Positions 23,696-36,134 of a stretch of DNA of 64,000 bases are shown piece by piece. How positions within the stretch are numbered: the stretch's first letter is position 1; the number at the start of each line of letters is the position of its first letter. The translations under genes were made by a program, and so were the position numbers. The notes under the pieces are model-generated. The model had not been told where the DNA came from. It saw nothing but the letters and a program-made list of their open reading frames with translations, and ran no database searches. Source of the stretch: Eumeta japonica (lineage: Eukaryota; Arthropoda; Insecta; Lepidoptera; Psychidae); the NCBI GenBank assembly GCA_005406025.1, contig BGZK01000481.1, positions 62,001-126,000 of the forward strand, written 5' to 3'.

Positions 23696-26051
23696 ATGAA
23701 TTCCATGTTTTATAAGTATTGTGTAGTGCCTGAGTGTAAAAGCACAAGTGTAATGACACCAAACAAATTGTTTGTAAGAGTTCCCATGAATGAACAAATA
23801 CGGAGAAAGTGGTTAAAACTTGCACGGAGGGATGATGCCCGTATTTTGTCTGTAGATTCAAGAATGTACTTTTGCGAAGATCATTTTGATGTAAGTATTT
23901 AAACAAAGATGACTTTCCAGTCCCTGAACCTATATTACAATGAAAAACACTTTGTAAATGTAGCTATTAAATTATTTGAGGTTATTTTGATTCTGACTTA
24001 ATTTTGTACTAACTGATGTCATCTGAGATTTTATGTTGTAGGTATCATTGTTAAATACAGGTTATTGTTTTTTTCTAGATGCCAAACGATATGACGAATT
24101 TTATGGAATATCAAATCATGGGAAAAGTATCAAAGATACTTATGAAATCAGGTTGCATTCCAACAAAGTTTGAGTGCCAAGAAGACAGAAGAAAACGAAT
24201 GAGCAGCATCATAGAACGGCCATACATTGTAAAGAAACAAAGAACTGAGACCATTGCAGAGTGTCTAAATGAATATAATAAAAGTTGTACAACAAGTTCA
24301 TCTCTAGAAGATACTTCTAATATCATTTCAAGTGAGTCTACCGAACATATAAAACAAGTAGTTCAGAGTACAAGTACCAATAGTTACATTACTTTTATCA
24401 TTTCAAATTTTATAATTTTAACCAAATAGTTATCATTTATTTAATTATATTGCACTGCCTCTGCATGCTCCACATGGAGGTGGACGGCTGTGGTAGTTGG
24501 CTTGTATTACATTAATGTGTGGTACAGGCCAGTTGCTGCAGCTTTTCATTTCCATGTCAAGCATGCAATGGTAAGTTATTTACAACATGTTTCATACATG
24601 AATTTCAAATATTAATGTTACCTACTAAATGTCATATTTTTATAAAGTTAAAGTTTATTTTGATAATAAATACTGTCAGAATCTTTATAGCCCGTGTGTT
24701 GTGTATACTATAATACTTACCTCTAGATTAGACTGTGTATTATAAATATCCTTGTTTGTAGTATGATCCGTCTCTGTGCTATATGATTAAATAAATAAAT
24801 ATTTTAGATTGCAAGTTGGGTGAAGAAAATGTCCAAGAAGTTATAAGTAAAACATCAGACAAGTTTGTTCAAGCCTTAATAACACACAAATTCAGAAGTA
24901 AAGCTGTGCAAGCTGGACCGAAGTACAAAGATCAGGCATTGTCACCATTGAAACCATTGCTAGTATCAAGTTTCACATCCCCATTTAAAGTTAAGACTTT
25001 CAAGAAATCAAGACCTTCGGAGATGGGTAAAATAACAAGAAATATATTTACTGAGGATGAGCCCTCAGATGGTGAAATTTCTCTATACTCAGGAGATATC
25101 AGGAGTCACTCACCTTCTGTGCATTCACTGCAAACCAAATCATCTTCTGACTGCAGCGAAATACTTGAAGATTACAAGAAACAACAACAAGCTACGGAGA
25201 CTCTATCGAACACATTAAAAAAGATAGAGAAGAAGCCTCGATTGTACATTGGTCTTTCAAAAACTTGTTATTACTTGATTGACATTATTCAGGAGACTTT
25301 AAATATTCCCAAACATCATATATTATTATGTTTACATAAAATTAGGTTGGATAATACATTTAATCAACTGGCAGATGATTATGAGAATACTCCATCATAT
25401 TTAAGTAAGGTGTTTAATAAAAATATACCATTAATAGCCAGTGTTATGCGTTCTTTTATTGTTAATCTTGACAGTGAAATGACTAAAAAAAACTTACCTA
25501 TATCATTTAGACATAATTTTCACAATGCCAGTTGTATTATTGACTGCCTTGAAATTGAAGTGCAGAAGCCATCCAAAGCAGTAAATCAAGCCCTAACTTG
25601 GTCTGACTATAAAAAGGCCAATACAATTAAATACCTAATATCCTGTACACCCAACGGATTAATAAATTATATTTCTCCTGGATTTGGGGGCAGAACAACG
25701 GACACTTTATTAGTAGAATCATGTGATTTTATAAAAACATTAAAGCCTGGTATGTGTGTTTTAGCAGATAGAGGTTTCAAGCATATTGAACAATATCTGC
25801 ATAAGTCAGGAGTTACATTGATAAGACCTCCAAGTGTTGAAAGTGGAGTGAAAATGACTAAAAATGATGCAAAGTTAACTAAACAGATAGCCAGCATAAG
25901 GATACATATAGAGCGTCTAATACGTCGTTTACGAGAATTTTGTATGCTAAAACCACATGCATGTATAAATTTTAATTTTATTAAAATACTAGATGATATT
26001 ATAATTATAGCATGCGGTTTAGTTAACTTACAAGACTCTTTGATAAAATAA
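23696..26051 (+). CDS. THAP-domain DDE transposase of ISL2EU type (3 exons)
   Basis: Exons 23696-23890, 24079-24331 and 24808-26051 join in phase to give 563 codons with no stop. Junctions are canonical: GAT|gtaagtatt, tttttctag|ATG, TCAA|gtgagt, atattttag|ATTGC. Residues 1 to about 96 form a THAP zinc finger (C9, C14, C60, H63; conserved P30 and W39; CIPTKF at 91-96 in the AVPTIF position), which would bind the transposon ends. A low-complexity linker follows, then a helix-turn-helix at about 320-360. The RNase H-like catalytic domain has D395 (IIDCLEIE), D470 (LADRGF) and E518 (IHIERL). Family relatives are DDE_Tnp_4 transposases. It runs convergent to the YqaJ-like gene. Everything needed for activity appears present; whether it is expressed is unknown. 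Start choice: first ATG, placed just before the zinc finger. Confidence 0.9.
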
Positions 26052-26052
26052 A
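26047..26052 (+). terminator. polyadenylation signal overlapping the transposase stop codon
   Basis: AATAAA includes the TAA stop (26049-26051). If used, the 3' untranslated region is only a few tens of bases, which would keep the transcript from running into the convergent nuclease gene. Confidence 0.45.
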
Positions 26053-26233
26053 ACAACTAATACAAAAAATTGTTTTTTATTAAGATCCTATAACAAATAT
26101 TATACCTATCCTATGATAAAAATAACACAATCTTATATTACACTCTTATATAATAAAGGATATATATTATTTTTCCAAAATAAGACTAACTTTTCACTGA
26201 TATTTTGTACATATTTATGATCAAATGGCACAT

Positions 26234-27555
26234 TTATAATTTCCACTTGTTTATTTTAACATAGTCAGGGTCAGCTACACAAAGTATCCACTTTTCATTG
26301 CTGTTAGGTACATTTGCAGCTGCATCTGAGCATTACATCTCTCTGAAGGCTGGCCATTGTATATATAGTTTTATAAGTTTTGGCACTTATGGGACATTTT
26401 ATTTCAATAATATTGCCATCACATAATCCGTCTGGAGAGCCAGCGATCATGGGGTAATGACTACTCAATACAAGACCGCACTTGGTAATTTTTTTTAGCA
26501 TATCTTCCACGGTTCTTCTCACTTGATCTTCAAGCACACGGCCCCGTTTCATATGTTTGGTTTCTGGAATTTTTCCACCTAGTATCAAAGATACAAGCTC
26601 AGCTTTTGCAACGACTAACTTCATATGCCTTTGATGCGGTTATCCGGCCATACCTTAATTCAAACCAGAGATTGCTTTTGGATTGCTCTATTGTTTCTTC
26701 TTTAACCTTCTCAATTAGAGCTGTTGTAATGATAACATTGCTCAAAATGTATCAACACATTTCTCTTTATATTTTAGCATAAGCTGATGCATTGAAAGTG
26801 CTTCAGTTTCGCTTGGAGAATAATTGGGTTGATATCTTAAAAGCTCGCAGTCATGCACTTTTCTTTTCCTTCCTTCTTCTATGAATTTTGTCAGAACTAT
26901 GTTATTTGCTGGCAATAAGGGCTGCTCTTTGACAGTTGTTTGGTCGTGATTGATTTCAAAGTACTGCCAACTCTAGACAACTTTGATTTTTCCAATAGCA
27001 CTCGGTTGATGTACAAGAAGGCTCCTCGCTACGACGGTGAACCCAAAATAAAAAGCGATTGCGTGTTTGCAACCACCTCTTGAAGCAACACAGTCCTCAC
27101 ATACTACTGAAACAATCACATCATCTTCTTCATCAATAATCAGGGTGCATCCATATAGTTTAGCGTGAACTTTGTGTTCTGGACACATTTTGCATTTCAC
27201 TGTGCACAAATGGGCGTCACGCTTGAGCTGCACGTAGCTAATAGCATCGTCTCCGTATGATGCTCTAGAAGACCTGAAAAAAAATGCAACTAGTTGGTAC
27301 AAAAATCTAACATAAAATCAAGTCAAAATAACCTAAAATCAAAGTCTTTATTTCAGGAAATATAACTCATTTTATTTAGTAAACTGAATGAATGCTTACT
27401 AAGTAATGTTTTACATTTCTGTTTACTTACATTGAAGTCTTAACGTTGCGAAATTCCGAAGAACAAAATCACTGTTAGTTGCGAAAATGTTCCGAGCATA
27501 ACAGCGTCAATTTTGGTAGATTAGTCGAATTTGCTTTACTAAATCCGGACTCCAT
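26234..27555 (-). pseudogene. YqaJ-like nuclease of the ISL2EU transposon, broken
   Basis: A minus-strand gene in two exons: 27431-27555 and 26234-27273. The splice sites are good (TCAAT|gtaagt, ttttttcag|GTCTTC) and recreate the family text KTSMSSRASYGDDAI. Order of motifs: MESGFSKANSTNLP at the start; a Cys-rich segment CxxCPEHKVH and CEDCVASRGGCKHA (SWIM-like zinc motif); WVHRRSEEPSCTSTECYW; RYGRITASKAYEVSRC; then the YqaJ nuclease core with GRVLEDQV, PMIAGSPDGL and IEIKCP; finally NAQMQLQMYLTAMKSGYF and a short C-terminus ending at 26234. Motifs fall in different frames: there are stops in exon 1 near 27476 and frame changes near 27055, 26615, 26365 and 26282, so no full protein can be made. 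In relatives the nuclease is thought to help the transposase (inference). Decay contrasts with the intact neighbour. Confidence 0.85.
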
Positions 27556-27683
27556 AGCTATTTATCTTAACCTTTTGAAATATCGATAATTCAGAAGTTT
27601 TTGCAAAAATCGGCGAATAATTGTTACTGGGTTTGTGTATTTACTACTAAAACGTCAACAACAACAATGGCGCACGCACTGAC

Positions 27684-27691
27684 TGACGTCA
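27684..27691. promoter_or_regulatory. CRE-like palindrome upstream of the YqaJ-like gene
   Basis: Perfect TGACGTCA, about 130 bases upstream of the minus-strand ATG at 27553-27555. It mirrors the site at 23623-23630 near the other terminus. Confidence 0.45.
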
Positions 27692-27860
27692 CGCTCTCTG
27701 ATTGGCGTTCACTGTCACGTGATTAAATTTATATTTTTCGGTTTTAAATAATGAAAAATATTAATAATCTTACATTTTTATAATAAATAAATAATTGTAT
27801 TTACTTCTATACATAATAATGAAGTTATATATATTACAACATGACCTATTATTTTTTAGT

Positions 27861-27872
27861 GGACACAAGCCG
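27861..27872 (-). repeat. right terminal inverted repeat of the ISL2EU element
   Basis: GGACACAAGCCG, perfect inverted match to 23451-23462, followed by AT at 27873-27874. Confidence 0.85.
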
Positions 27873-27874
27873 AT

Positions 27875-29224
27875 TGTTTACTGAACTTTCGATTGGAAAG
27901 CTGTGTAGGAGTATTTTAGAAAAGTTAAAATGTGACAGTTGCTGCTTATAGACTGACGTATTGTTTTAATTTGAACGTATTACAAAGGCAATAGTTTTAA
28001 TTTGACACATAATTTAAGTTGTATGACGCTTAAGATTGTTTGTGGTTCACATTTTATTGTGCCTGTAAGCTTTTCGAGAAAATTCCACAAAAGCATTTTA
28101 ATGTATGTGTCACATGAACGTCAAAGGTATTTTGGTTGTACGCTTATACATCTGTAATAATAATGGCTATAAGTGAAATTCTGATTACAAAAGTATTATA
28201 GAATAAAATAAAACAGAAAATCGATATCTATCAAATTTACTTAATAAATTACTAACAGTTTTAAATTAGTACTGAAATAAGGTAGGGATAACATGATAAA
28301 ACCGTCAGTCCTATATTGATATTAATTTTACATTATAAATAGAAGTAAATATAAAACCTCCTCGAAATGAATGCGAAAGTAATTGTAAAGTGATAATTAT
28401 TAAATTATAAACCGTATTTAAACGAATTTGCAATAAAAGTTACTTAGAAATTGAATCTTACTGCAGTTAGGTATTTTACAACTAGATGTAGCTTTGTAAT
28501 CATAAAAGTTGGAAATGATTTAGAAGCCTAAATTGATAATCGATAGCAGCACAATCAACTGCTAATACGTACATTTACGTATTGTCTATAGTTTACTATA
28601 TTTGAAGGCAAATCACAGTGATTATTGCAGACAATTGAATAAATGAACGAAAGAGTTTCATGATTAATTAAGAGGGGAAATAAATTCCTTCAACTGCAAT
28701 ACACATCTAAACTTATTTTTGTAAACATTTCCAGTATTACGGCACACGTGAATCTTGTTACAAATATTGTCGATAATTTTTAGTTTGCAAAGTTCAAGGA
28801 CGGCCAATATTTTATAAAGTTCTAACCTTAAATATTGCTATAAAATTACTTTAATTTACGATGAATTTAATACTGATGAATAGAGTTTTCATACTTGGAT
28901 TGTGAATATAAGCGATCATCAGTTAATTAGATATAACAAAAATAGGTACTGTAAAAAAATCCACTTATTCACTCCTGAAACCCTCTAAAACCACAATGTC
29001 ACGCATAAGATGCTATTACTAAACTTTTGCATGCACTGATACTTCTTATATTTCCATTTTAATGTTACTATTCTCCAACTGTGCAAATTTTTGAACTTAA
29101 AACTATACAATTCATGCCTATTTAAGCAGTACAAAACAGTTACACTTGTCCTAAATTGTTTTTTTAGTATAGCTTATGTTATCAATTTGTGAACTTGGTG
29201 TCAGATATAAAACAGCCTTTTTAA
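27875..29224. other. AT-rich intergenic, nothing recognised
   Basis: About 1.35 kb right of the transposon. No gene or clear repeat seen. Confidence 0.4.
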
Positions 29225-30110
29225 CCGACTTCAAAAGAAAGAGGTTCTATGTTCCTCTGTATGTATATTTTTTTGTGCTATGTGGGTCCGATTACGCCTT
29301 GAATATGTTACAAAAGGCCCGTCTGTAAGGCTGTGCCGAAGTGGCGCTGGACTATTGATGTACTTCGGTTCTCAATGTCGATAATTTGACATTTGCTGCA
29401 TAACGTCATTAAGGTTGTTAATTAATCTCGATCTTTGTTCGAAATCTGTTAATTAATCTTGATCTTTGAAATTAGCTACATACCGCGAACGGAGACAAAT
29501 GTACAAACTTTTGTAAAGAAGAACTATCAATTATAAAATATTGCAGAAAAATAAGCAAAATAGCAAAAACTTATAATCAATGCTACCTCGTTGAAATTCA
29601 GTAAGTTCTATAAAATACGACGTCTTTCCGTCTGTCCGCCTATCTATCCGTTTATGATCTCCTAACTCGGAAACCACGGCTCGGACTTAATTGTTCTTTT
29701 TAAGTATGGTCACGTTATCTAGCGAAGTCGTAGTATACATCTTACCAGCGGCTTTATTCTCGACAAATCTCGATTTGTTATTTAATAACAACGTCCAAGA
29801 GAGTATTAAATTCAACGCATATCCGGGATTTGTATTTCTATTGTATTTGTAAGGAAAAAGATCTGTACCAACAGCGGGACCTAGGTCGTTTCATATTAAA
29901 ATAATTATACAGCAGTGCATGTGTTTTTATATGCATTTCTCTGTGATTATTCGATTAAGGTTGCAGAACGGAATCGGGATTTAGAGACTGAGATTGGAAA
30001 CGAAAGCGGAATTGTGATCTGGATCAAAATTAATAATGTGATCGTTTAATATACATAAGACGAAGGAATTAGTACTACTTCCACGTGGGCGGAGCCGGGA
30101 TGAAAGCTAG
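29225..30110 (+). mobile_element. Helitron-like non-autonomous relic (approximate 5' limit)
   Basis: The 3' end reads cacgtgggcggagccgggatgaaagCTAG (CTAG at 30107-30110) followed by T. The GC-rich stem-like sequence just before CTAG fits a Helitron-type terminus. Upstream are stock phrases of lepidopteran repeats such as accgacttcaaaagaaagag (29224) and ccgtctgtccgcctatctatc (29629). The 5' border is a guess, and the stretch may hold more than one old insertion. Confidence 0.35.
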
Positions 30111-30484
30111 TCTGGAAATAAAAAGATTACGTCAAAGCGTACCCCGGCAATCGAATGGTTAAAACCTGACACCGACGATGTCAAAAGGCAGACAAAAACA
30201 GTTCGAAGACGTTAATTATTCATGTAAATTGACCGTAGACTCTCCGCATTCCGCGCGAGAGGCCACTTTATCGATATGCTCATACGCCTCATAATAATCG
30301 TAAAATTTATATATCGTATCGACTTATATATATAAATCAACGTATTATAAAAAAATCTCACTATATGCGTTATTTAAAGTCACCGGCTGCACTGCCTTAA
30401 TACATTAACCGTAAAACCTTTAAGTGATACTTGCAACCGTCATAATCCCAAACCTTTTATGACGGCTGATGATGCAGTGTCTGC

Positions 30485-30600
30485 CTTGACCTGGATCCCC
30501 GTCCGGATCTCGTCTCGGTCTCGAACGATTTCGGTTTCGCTCTCAATCTCGATATCCCGGTCCCATCTTCACTTCAACCCCGATCAAATCATCCCATTTT
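30485..30600. repeat. degenerate T/C-rich hexamer-like repeat
   Basis: Runs of tctcg, ttccg and tcccg-like steps (gatctcgtctcggtctcgaa, gctctcaatctcgatatccc). The same style recurs at 38300-38405, 40415-40480, 40890-40945 and 41830-41990, and inverted at 29960-30020 and 37200-37245. It is probably a component of one transposon family. Confidence 0.45.
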
Positions 30601-31116
30601 TAACAGTTTTACAATTTTCACGCAGGAATTCCGGTGGTAAAAGGGAAGGAAGGAGGAGTAAGCTAAATAATCTGAAGATTACTCCGGACAGACAAACAAA
30701 CATACAGACATATCGACAAACAGAAAAAAAAATTAAAAAAGGGCCTGCTTCGGTATTTGATGCGTATAAATTACAGTATGAAGTAAAAAAAAAACGCGAT
30801 TGTTTTGAAAACAAGACATGCACATCAAATATTTATAAATTTATAGCTCGATCCTTAAGTCCACGTCAAAGGTATTGAATGAAAAGTAAAATAAGAGTCA
30901 GGCGGCGGTTCGTTGACGATACAGAACGATGTCTGACTTGTAAGTACAACAATAAATACGATCGTTTTCAAGGTCTCTCAATATTCGCTAAATGCGTGCG
31001 AGTAGATTGTGCTAAAACGGACGTTGTTAGTATTTTACAAAACCAATTAGGTCCAAATTATGCCTATACACAGATCGACTCTAACGATCGAAGTATGCGG
31101 AGTTATGAATAAGTTA

Positions 31117-31283
31117 CAGTACAACGCATGAAACTTTGCCGCTGTGAAGTTCGTCACGAAAGCGTCGCAATGGCGTAAAATAGGAACGCGGCGGAGAAGA
31201 AGGAAGGGTCGGAGAACGTACTACTTGAGCAGTGTATCATTTGCAACCGATCCAGAGCGGCAAAGTTTTCGTGCGTTGTACTG
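31117..31283 (+). mobile_element. 167-bp MITE, copy 1
   Basis: Inverted ends CAGTACAACGCATGAAAC... and ...GTTTTCGTGCGTTGTACTG, about 28 bases each with a few mismatches. TA lies directly outside both ends (31115-31116 and 31284-31285). It has the same length and block order as 37309-37475. TA duplication and CAGT ends suggest a Tc1/mariner/pogo-type transposase in trans. Non-coding. Confidence 0.88.
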
Positions 31284-31285
31284 TA

Positions 31286-34200
31286 TTCGTTTTATTGACG
31301 AATTATGAAGAAGTAGCTATAGCTTACTATAAGCTCGACGGTACCGTCTGAAATAAATTTATTTCCTTCTCTCAGCATCCCTACGTGCGGTCGGCGCGTT
31401 CATTGTCACTTTACTTACCAAGTAGTCACTACAAAACCATTTTATTCACTCATCCATTCAAATCTGTGATCATCAGCTTAAGTCAGCTACGACAGACAGA
31501 CTGGTATCGTAATGCTTCAATAGGTGTTTTATTTCGATACAAAATTCAAAAATCACAAATGGGAAACGATGTCACAAAAAGAATGTAGTCGTATAGTTGT
31601 AATGATAATGAAATTTAAAGATAATATTAATTTTGTAGAGCTCGGTGGGAAAAAGATCGTAGGCGTTAGTCGGAATGGTCATAATTAAATACGATTCGTT
31701 CGTTGCGCGAGAGCCACTGTTGTAAAGGTCGGATCTTATAAATAGATTCGTAGCAATCAAAGGAAAATCTCATTATTCTACGACGGCTATGGTTTCAGAA
31801 GTTATTTATAAAGCCTACTCGGAACGACCCACGACAGTACGGAAATTGTATATTGTAATACAGTATTGATAAGTGATTGCTTAGCGTATAAGATCGTTGA
31901 AATAAAAAAAAAAGTTATGTTATAATGAGATATTTAGAAAATGATTTCGGAAAAGCAACTCATAAAATCGGAATGATATTTAGATAAAAAAAAAACATTA
32001 ATATTACATACGCAAGTAAGACACTTCTAGACAAAAAAGAAATATAACTATATTCTCTAAAAAAAGTATAACTATACTTTTTTGGTGTAAATAGAAAACA
32101 AATTATTTTTGGTACATCCAAAATTATTGAAGCAAAATCAAGAATGTCTCTGATCTGTACTATTTTCTGCGTCATTAAAAATTGTAGTTTTGGTGATTTT
32201 TCAAACTTTAAATAAATATAACTTTAAATCTTATTGCACAATTTTACCAATAAAAAATAAATACGTACACGCTAGAATATATATAAAATTTTATGAACTC
32301 AGACAACAATATATATCAACAGAGTAAAGTATTCGTATTCCGAAAATAGAATATATAAATAAATATTTAATACGACTCGATATCTGTATGCTTATAACAT
32401 GTGCACTTAATTGATACGTCATTGTGCACCAATCAGAATTATGTGTTACATCGCCGCATGCTTAAAATACACACACCGATCAGGTTTTTCTAATACAGCT
32501 GAAGAAGCATAATTTCAAAAAATGCACACTCAGTACCTTAATCAGATCTTTACACGATATACAAAATCAATATACAAAATATATTTACCGACAGCACACT
32601 ACTTGCATTTTGATATCACGCCAGAAGATATGCAGGAAGAAGACGTGCCCCCGAGGGCACGACAATGGGCGCGAGCAACGGTGGCTAACAGTAATTAGTA
32701 TTACAACTAGTAATATCGGAGACGCACCGATGCACAATGAGGCAAATTATCGTGGGTAAATAATTGAACTGTAAAAAGTACACTAAACTCTGTACATCGC
32801 GCAACTTTTAATATTGAGAATGGTTTAGCTTTCAGTTGTATTTGTCAGCATTTGTCAGCACAGACCTCAACAGTCACAGTGCTACTGTTGACATAATACC
32901 TACACATATTTTCATGAACGTTCCGATATTGTAACATATGTCAACCTTTTAAGGAATCACTAATGTATCATCTATCATTTATGCTAATGATATCGAAAAT
33001 TATAGATCTATTAAATAGAAGAATAAAATACGGAATATATTCGATCAGGTAATAAATATGGTGGAATACAATTTATGAACTGATTTCTAATATATCACAC
33101 CGTCGTACAGATTGTAAATAGGAAGGCTTTCTCTTATCATCTATTTTGATACACGGCTCGCGCTGTAACAACTGTCGGTTTGCATTCATTATTCAGGCTC
33201 GATTCTTATGTAAACCGTCAGGAAAATAGACAGCTGTATTGATTTTATTAATAAGCGTTTGAACGATTCCGTTTCATAAATTATGTATTAGGGAGAGCAG
33301 GTGGATTTTAAATTTCCCAAGAGGCTGCGCCACGGAATTACCGCCTCGAAATTTGATTATTGTAAGCTTTTGTTATCGGGCCGATAAAAGCGATGATCAT
33401 TAACATCGTCGACGTCACGGTTTTGTCTATGCTTCAGCTTCGCTTGCGAAGAAAAGGGAAAAGGTTATTAATTAAATAATTTTATAATCGCCATTTAATT
33501 ATTAATATTTATATAGTACTTAATATATCATATACGACGGTCAATAACCGAGATTAAAGAGTACCTTTAATGTATTGTTAAACTATAAAATTTTTAATAA
33601 AGCTATTTTACTTTGTTTTCATCGTTTCTTCAAACTTACTGCGGAGAAAAAATTAAGTACTTTACAAAAATAGGGATTTTATAGTTTTTTAACTCGATTT
33701 CGTGTAGTGTCACGTATTAAGATTACGTTCGTTGAAAAATCGAAACTCTTAAAGATTTACTTTAGTGTCTATGTGTCTGTCACAGCCTATTTTCTCCGTA
33801 TCTATAAGTTAAAAAAAAGTTATGACTTAATATACGTATAGGGTTTGGTGACCCGATTATGGATTTACAGAGTAAATAAACGAATTCTCATTTTGGAGGT
33901 AGATTTTAGGGGAGAATTCAAAAAATTAAAAAAAATTGTCAAGAGCGTTACTTGATATGGAAAATGAATGGCTTTGTTATGAAGAACAAGCCTACTTTTT
34001 ACATAATATGCATAGTTTATTAGATATTAAATAAAATGTTTTTTTATTATAAGAAATTAGTAAATTTTGCCATTTCCTCCTCATTTCCGATATCATTATA
34101 TTATGCCTTAATTCTTGAAAAAATATACAGTATATGGAAATTCAATTATAGCTTAGAAAAAACCTAAGCGGAAATCCCAAATCTTTTAATGCTTACGAGA

Positions 34201-36120
34201 AACAAGAAAATATTCACGAATAAAAAATGTTTATAAAATACGTTACTTAAATTCACAGAAAATTAAGTTCAGTTGGTTTATAATATATGGTATTATGCTA
34301 GATTATTTATAGAAAAGATTTGGATTTAAATTCAAGTTTACTCAATTTCGTTTATTCTGTAAAACCTTTTATTTAGTTACCGCACACGATATCACGTCAA
34401 ATTAAAAAAAAAATAGGAGGTAGTAATACGATAATTTATATTACGGAACCATTTTTGCATAAGCCATTTTGGAGTTTTTCCATGAGTTTTACATTTTGGT
34501 AGGCTTTTCTGTATTTAGTACAGAGTTAGTTATACTTTTAGAAGCAAGTATTAATAAATCAAATAAATGTTTAGATAAAAATTCGACAGTAGTCACCTTA
34601 TTTAGGACAAAGAAGGAAAAATTTAATTTAAGATGCTACGTTTTAACATTATAAATTGGTATCTTCCTATCGAATTAACATATTTTGACCTTAAAAGGAA
34701 TAAAACCAAACATAAAATACGCATAGGTACAAAATCATAAGTAAATAGAAATTCTGATATAATCATACAAAATATGATAATGATTCTTGGCTGTACGTTG
34801 TAAAACTGATTACTGTAATTTAGTAAGTACATTTCCAGTATTATTCAAAGCCCTCCGTCTAATTTTAAAATATAATTAAACTATGGCTTAAAGCCAATTT
34901 CTTACATAAAGGCTATTCAGAAAACTTGTTAAACTTTCAAACACTGTTTACGCATCGTATAGGCACCAAATAGTAACTAAACATAAGGAGAAGTTGTTTA
35001 GCTCTGGGTTAAAGTTTTCTTTAAGCTTTGAAACATGTAGATAGTTGTCAAAGCTGGCAATGCTGTTTTTTGGTTTTGCATAAATTAGTGGGTGGTAAAT
35101 TAAACTAAATAACGCTTATGGAATGTAGATTAATTAGTCTTGATTGCGAGAAATTGTTAATTCGAAGCATTAATGATGAAATTTCAGATAACAAAGCATT
35201 TAGACGATACACTTGGGGCATCGTTCATTACAATTCTACATTCATTGTCCGTTCTAGTATAACACTAAACTTTGAATCTGTTTAGACATCACTCGAGCGT
35301 CACAGTTCTCATTACAGAACTGATTCATGGACTAAACAAACAGGAGTTTAGTTTAACTGCCCCTAAACCATATTCAAAATGAAGACCCCGAAAATTGTTG
35401 TTAAATTACAACTACCATATACAGGTAATTCTATATAAATAGTTGGCATATTTGTAATGCATAATGGGTTATTACGTCAGTTTATGAAATGTGGCTTAAT
35501 TAGTTCCTGGGGTAATAACGAGTCACTAGAATTTTTCTATGAACTTAATGTAAAGCGATTAGTGCCCTGAAAGTATTAAAAGTTTACATTTTAAACTTTA
35601 CAAAAACCAGTCGCCATGCCGTTGTAATCCGTAACATCACTAAATAGTTAACAAATGTTAACTGCACACTACATTGAGACGCGCTTTGAATTTTAAAAAG
35701 AAGCAAATATTACACACGAAAGATGCAGTTGACGCTTGTTGCATGATGACGTCACGTAGAAATCTGTGGCGGCTACCGCTTCTTGTATTTGTAGTCAGAT
35801 ATAAATATCAATTATAAATGAAATAAAAAAAATATTTTGTATTTTCATTTATTAAAATTAACATGTTTCAATCGTTTAGAGCCATACGGTATCTCATATA
35901 GGCTATTGATATTTATTCGCATATTTACTAATATAACCTATGCAGTTTCAAAATTATTTACATACTACTACAAGTACTGAAATATCGGTTTACGGGATAC
36001 ATATCGATCTTTTACCGACTCCGTAATTAAAATTATAGGGGAAAATAGGCTTTGATCTATTTACCGGCATTTCATCTACTGTACGTACTACGACATTGGT
36101 TTCTGCGACATAAATCCGGA
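31286..36120. other. AT-rich intergenic, no gene recognised
   Basis: About 4.8 kb. Small features only: CpG-bearing ctgcgccacggaattaccgc near 33327, and a TGACGTCA at 35748-35755 in gatgatgacgtcacgtagaa. No exon or RNA gene supported. Confidence 0.35.
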
Positions 36121-36134
36121 TTATGTACAGCACA

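Larger units (their letters stand above)
23451..27872. mobile_element. ISL2EU (IS4EU)-type DNA transposon, two convergent genes
   Basis: A 4.4-kb element bounded by inverted repeats CGGCTTGTGTCC (23451-23462) and GGACACAAGCCG (27861-27872). Similarity continues imperfectly inward (taaaatgtaatt against the inverted right end taaaaaataat). AT lies just outside both ends (23449-23450, 27873-27874), so an AT target duplication is likely; the flanking aat/att makes the exact border uncertain by a few bases. Inside are a THAP-DDE transposase gene (plus) and a YqaJ-like nuclease gene (minus) that converge with about 180 bases between stop codons. This gene pair is the hallmark of the ISL2EU/IS4EU superfamily (family knowledge). 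The transposase is open throughout; the nuclease is broken. Confidence 0.88.

Noticed and set aside
25667..26056. 129-codon open frame on the minus strand within the transposase gene
   Set aside because: Antisense shadow of the DDE domain.
30459..31112. two adjacent open frames on the plus strand
   Set aside because: The first arises from the T/C-rich degenerate repeat; neither has a recognisable motif.
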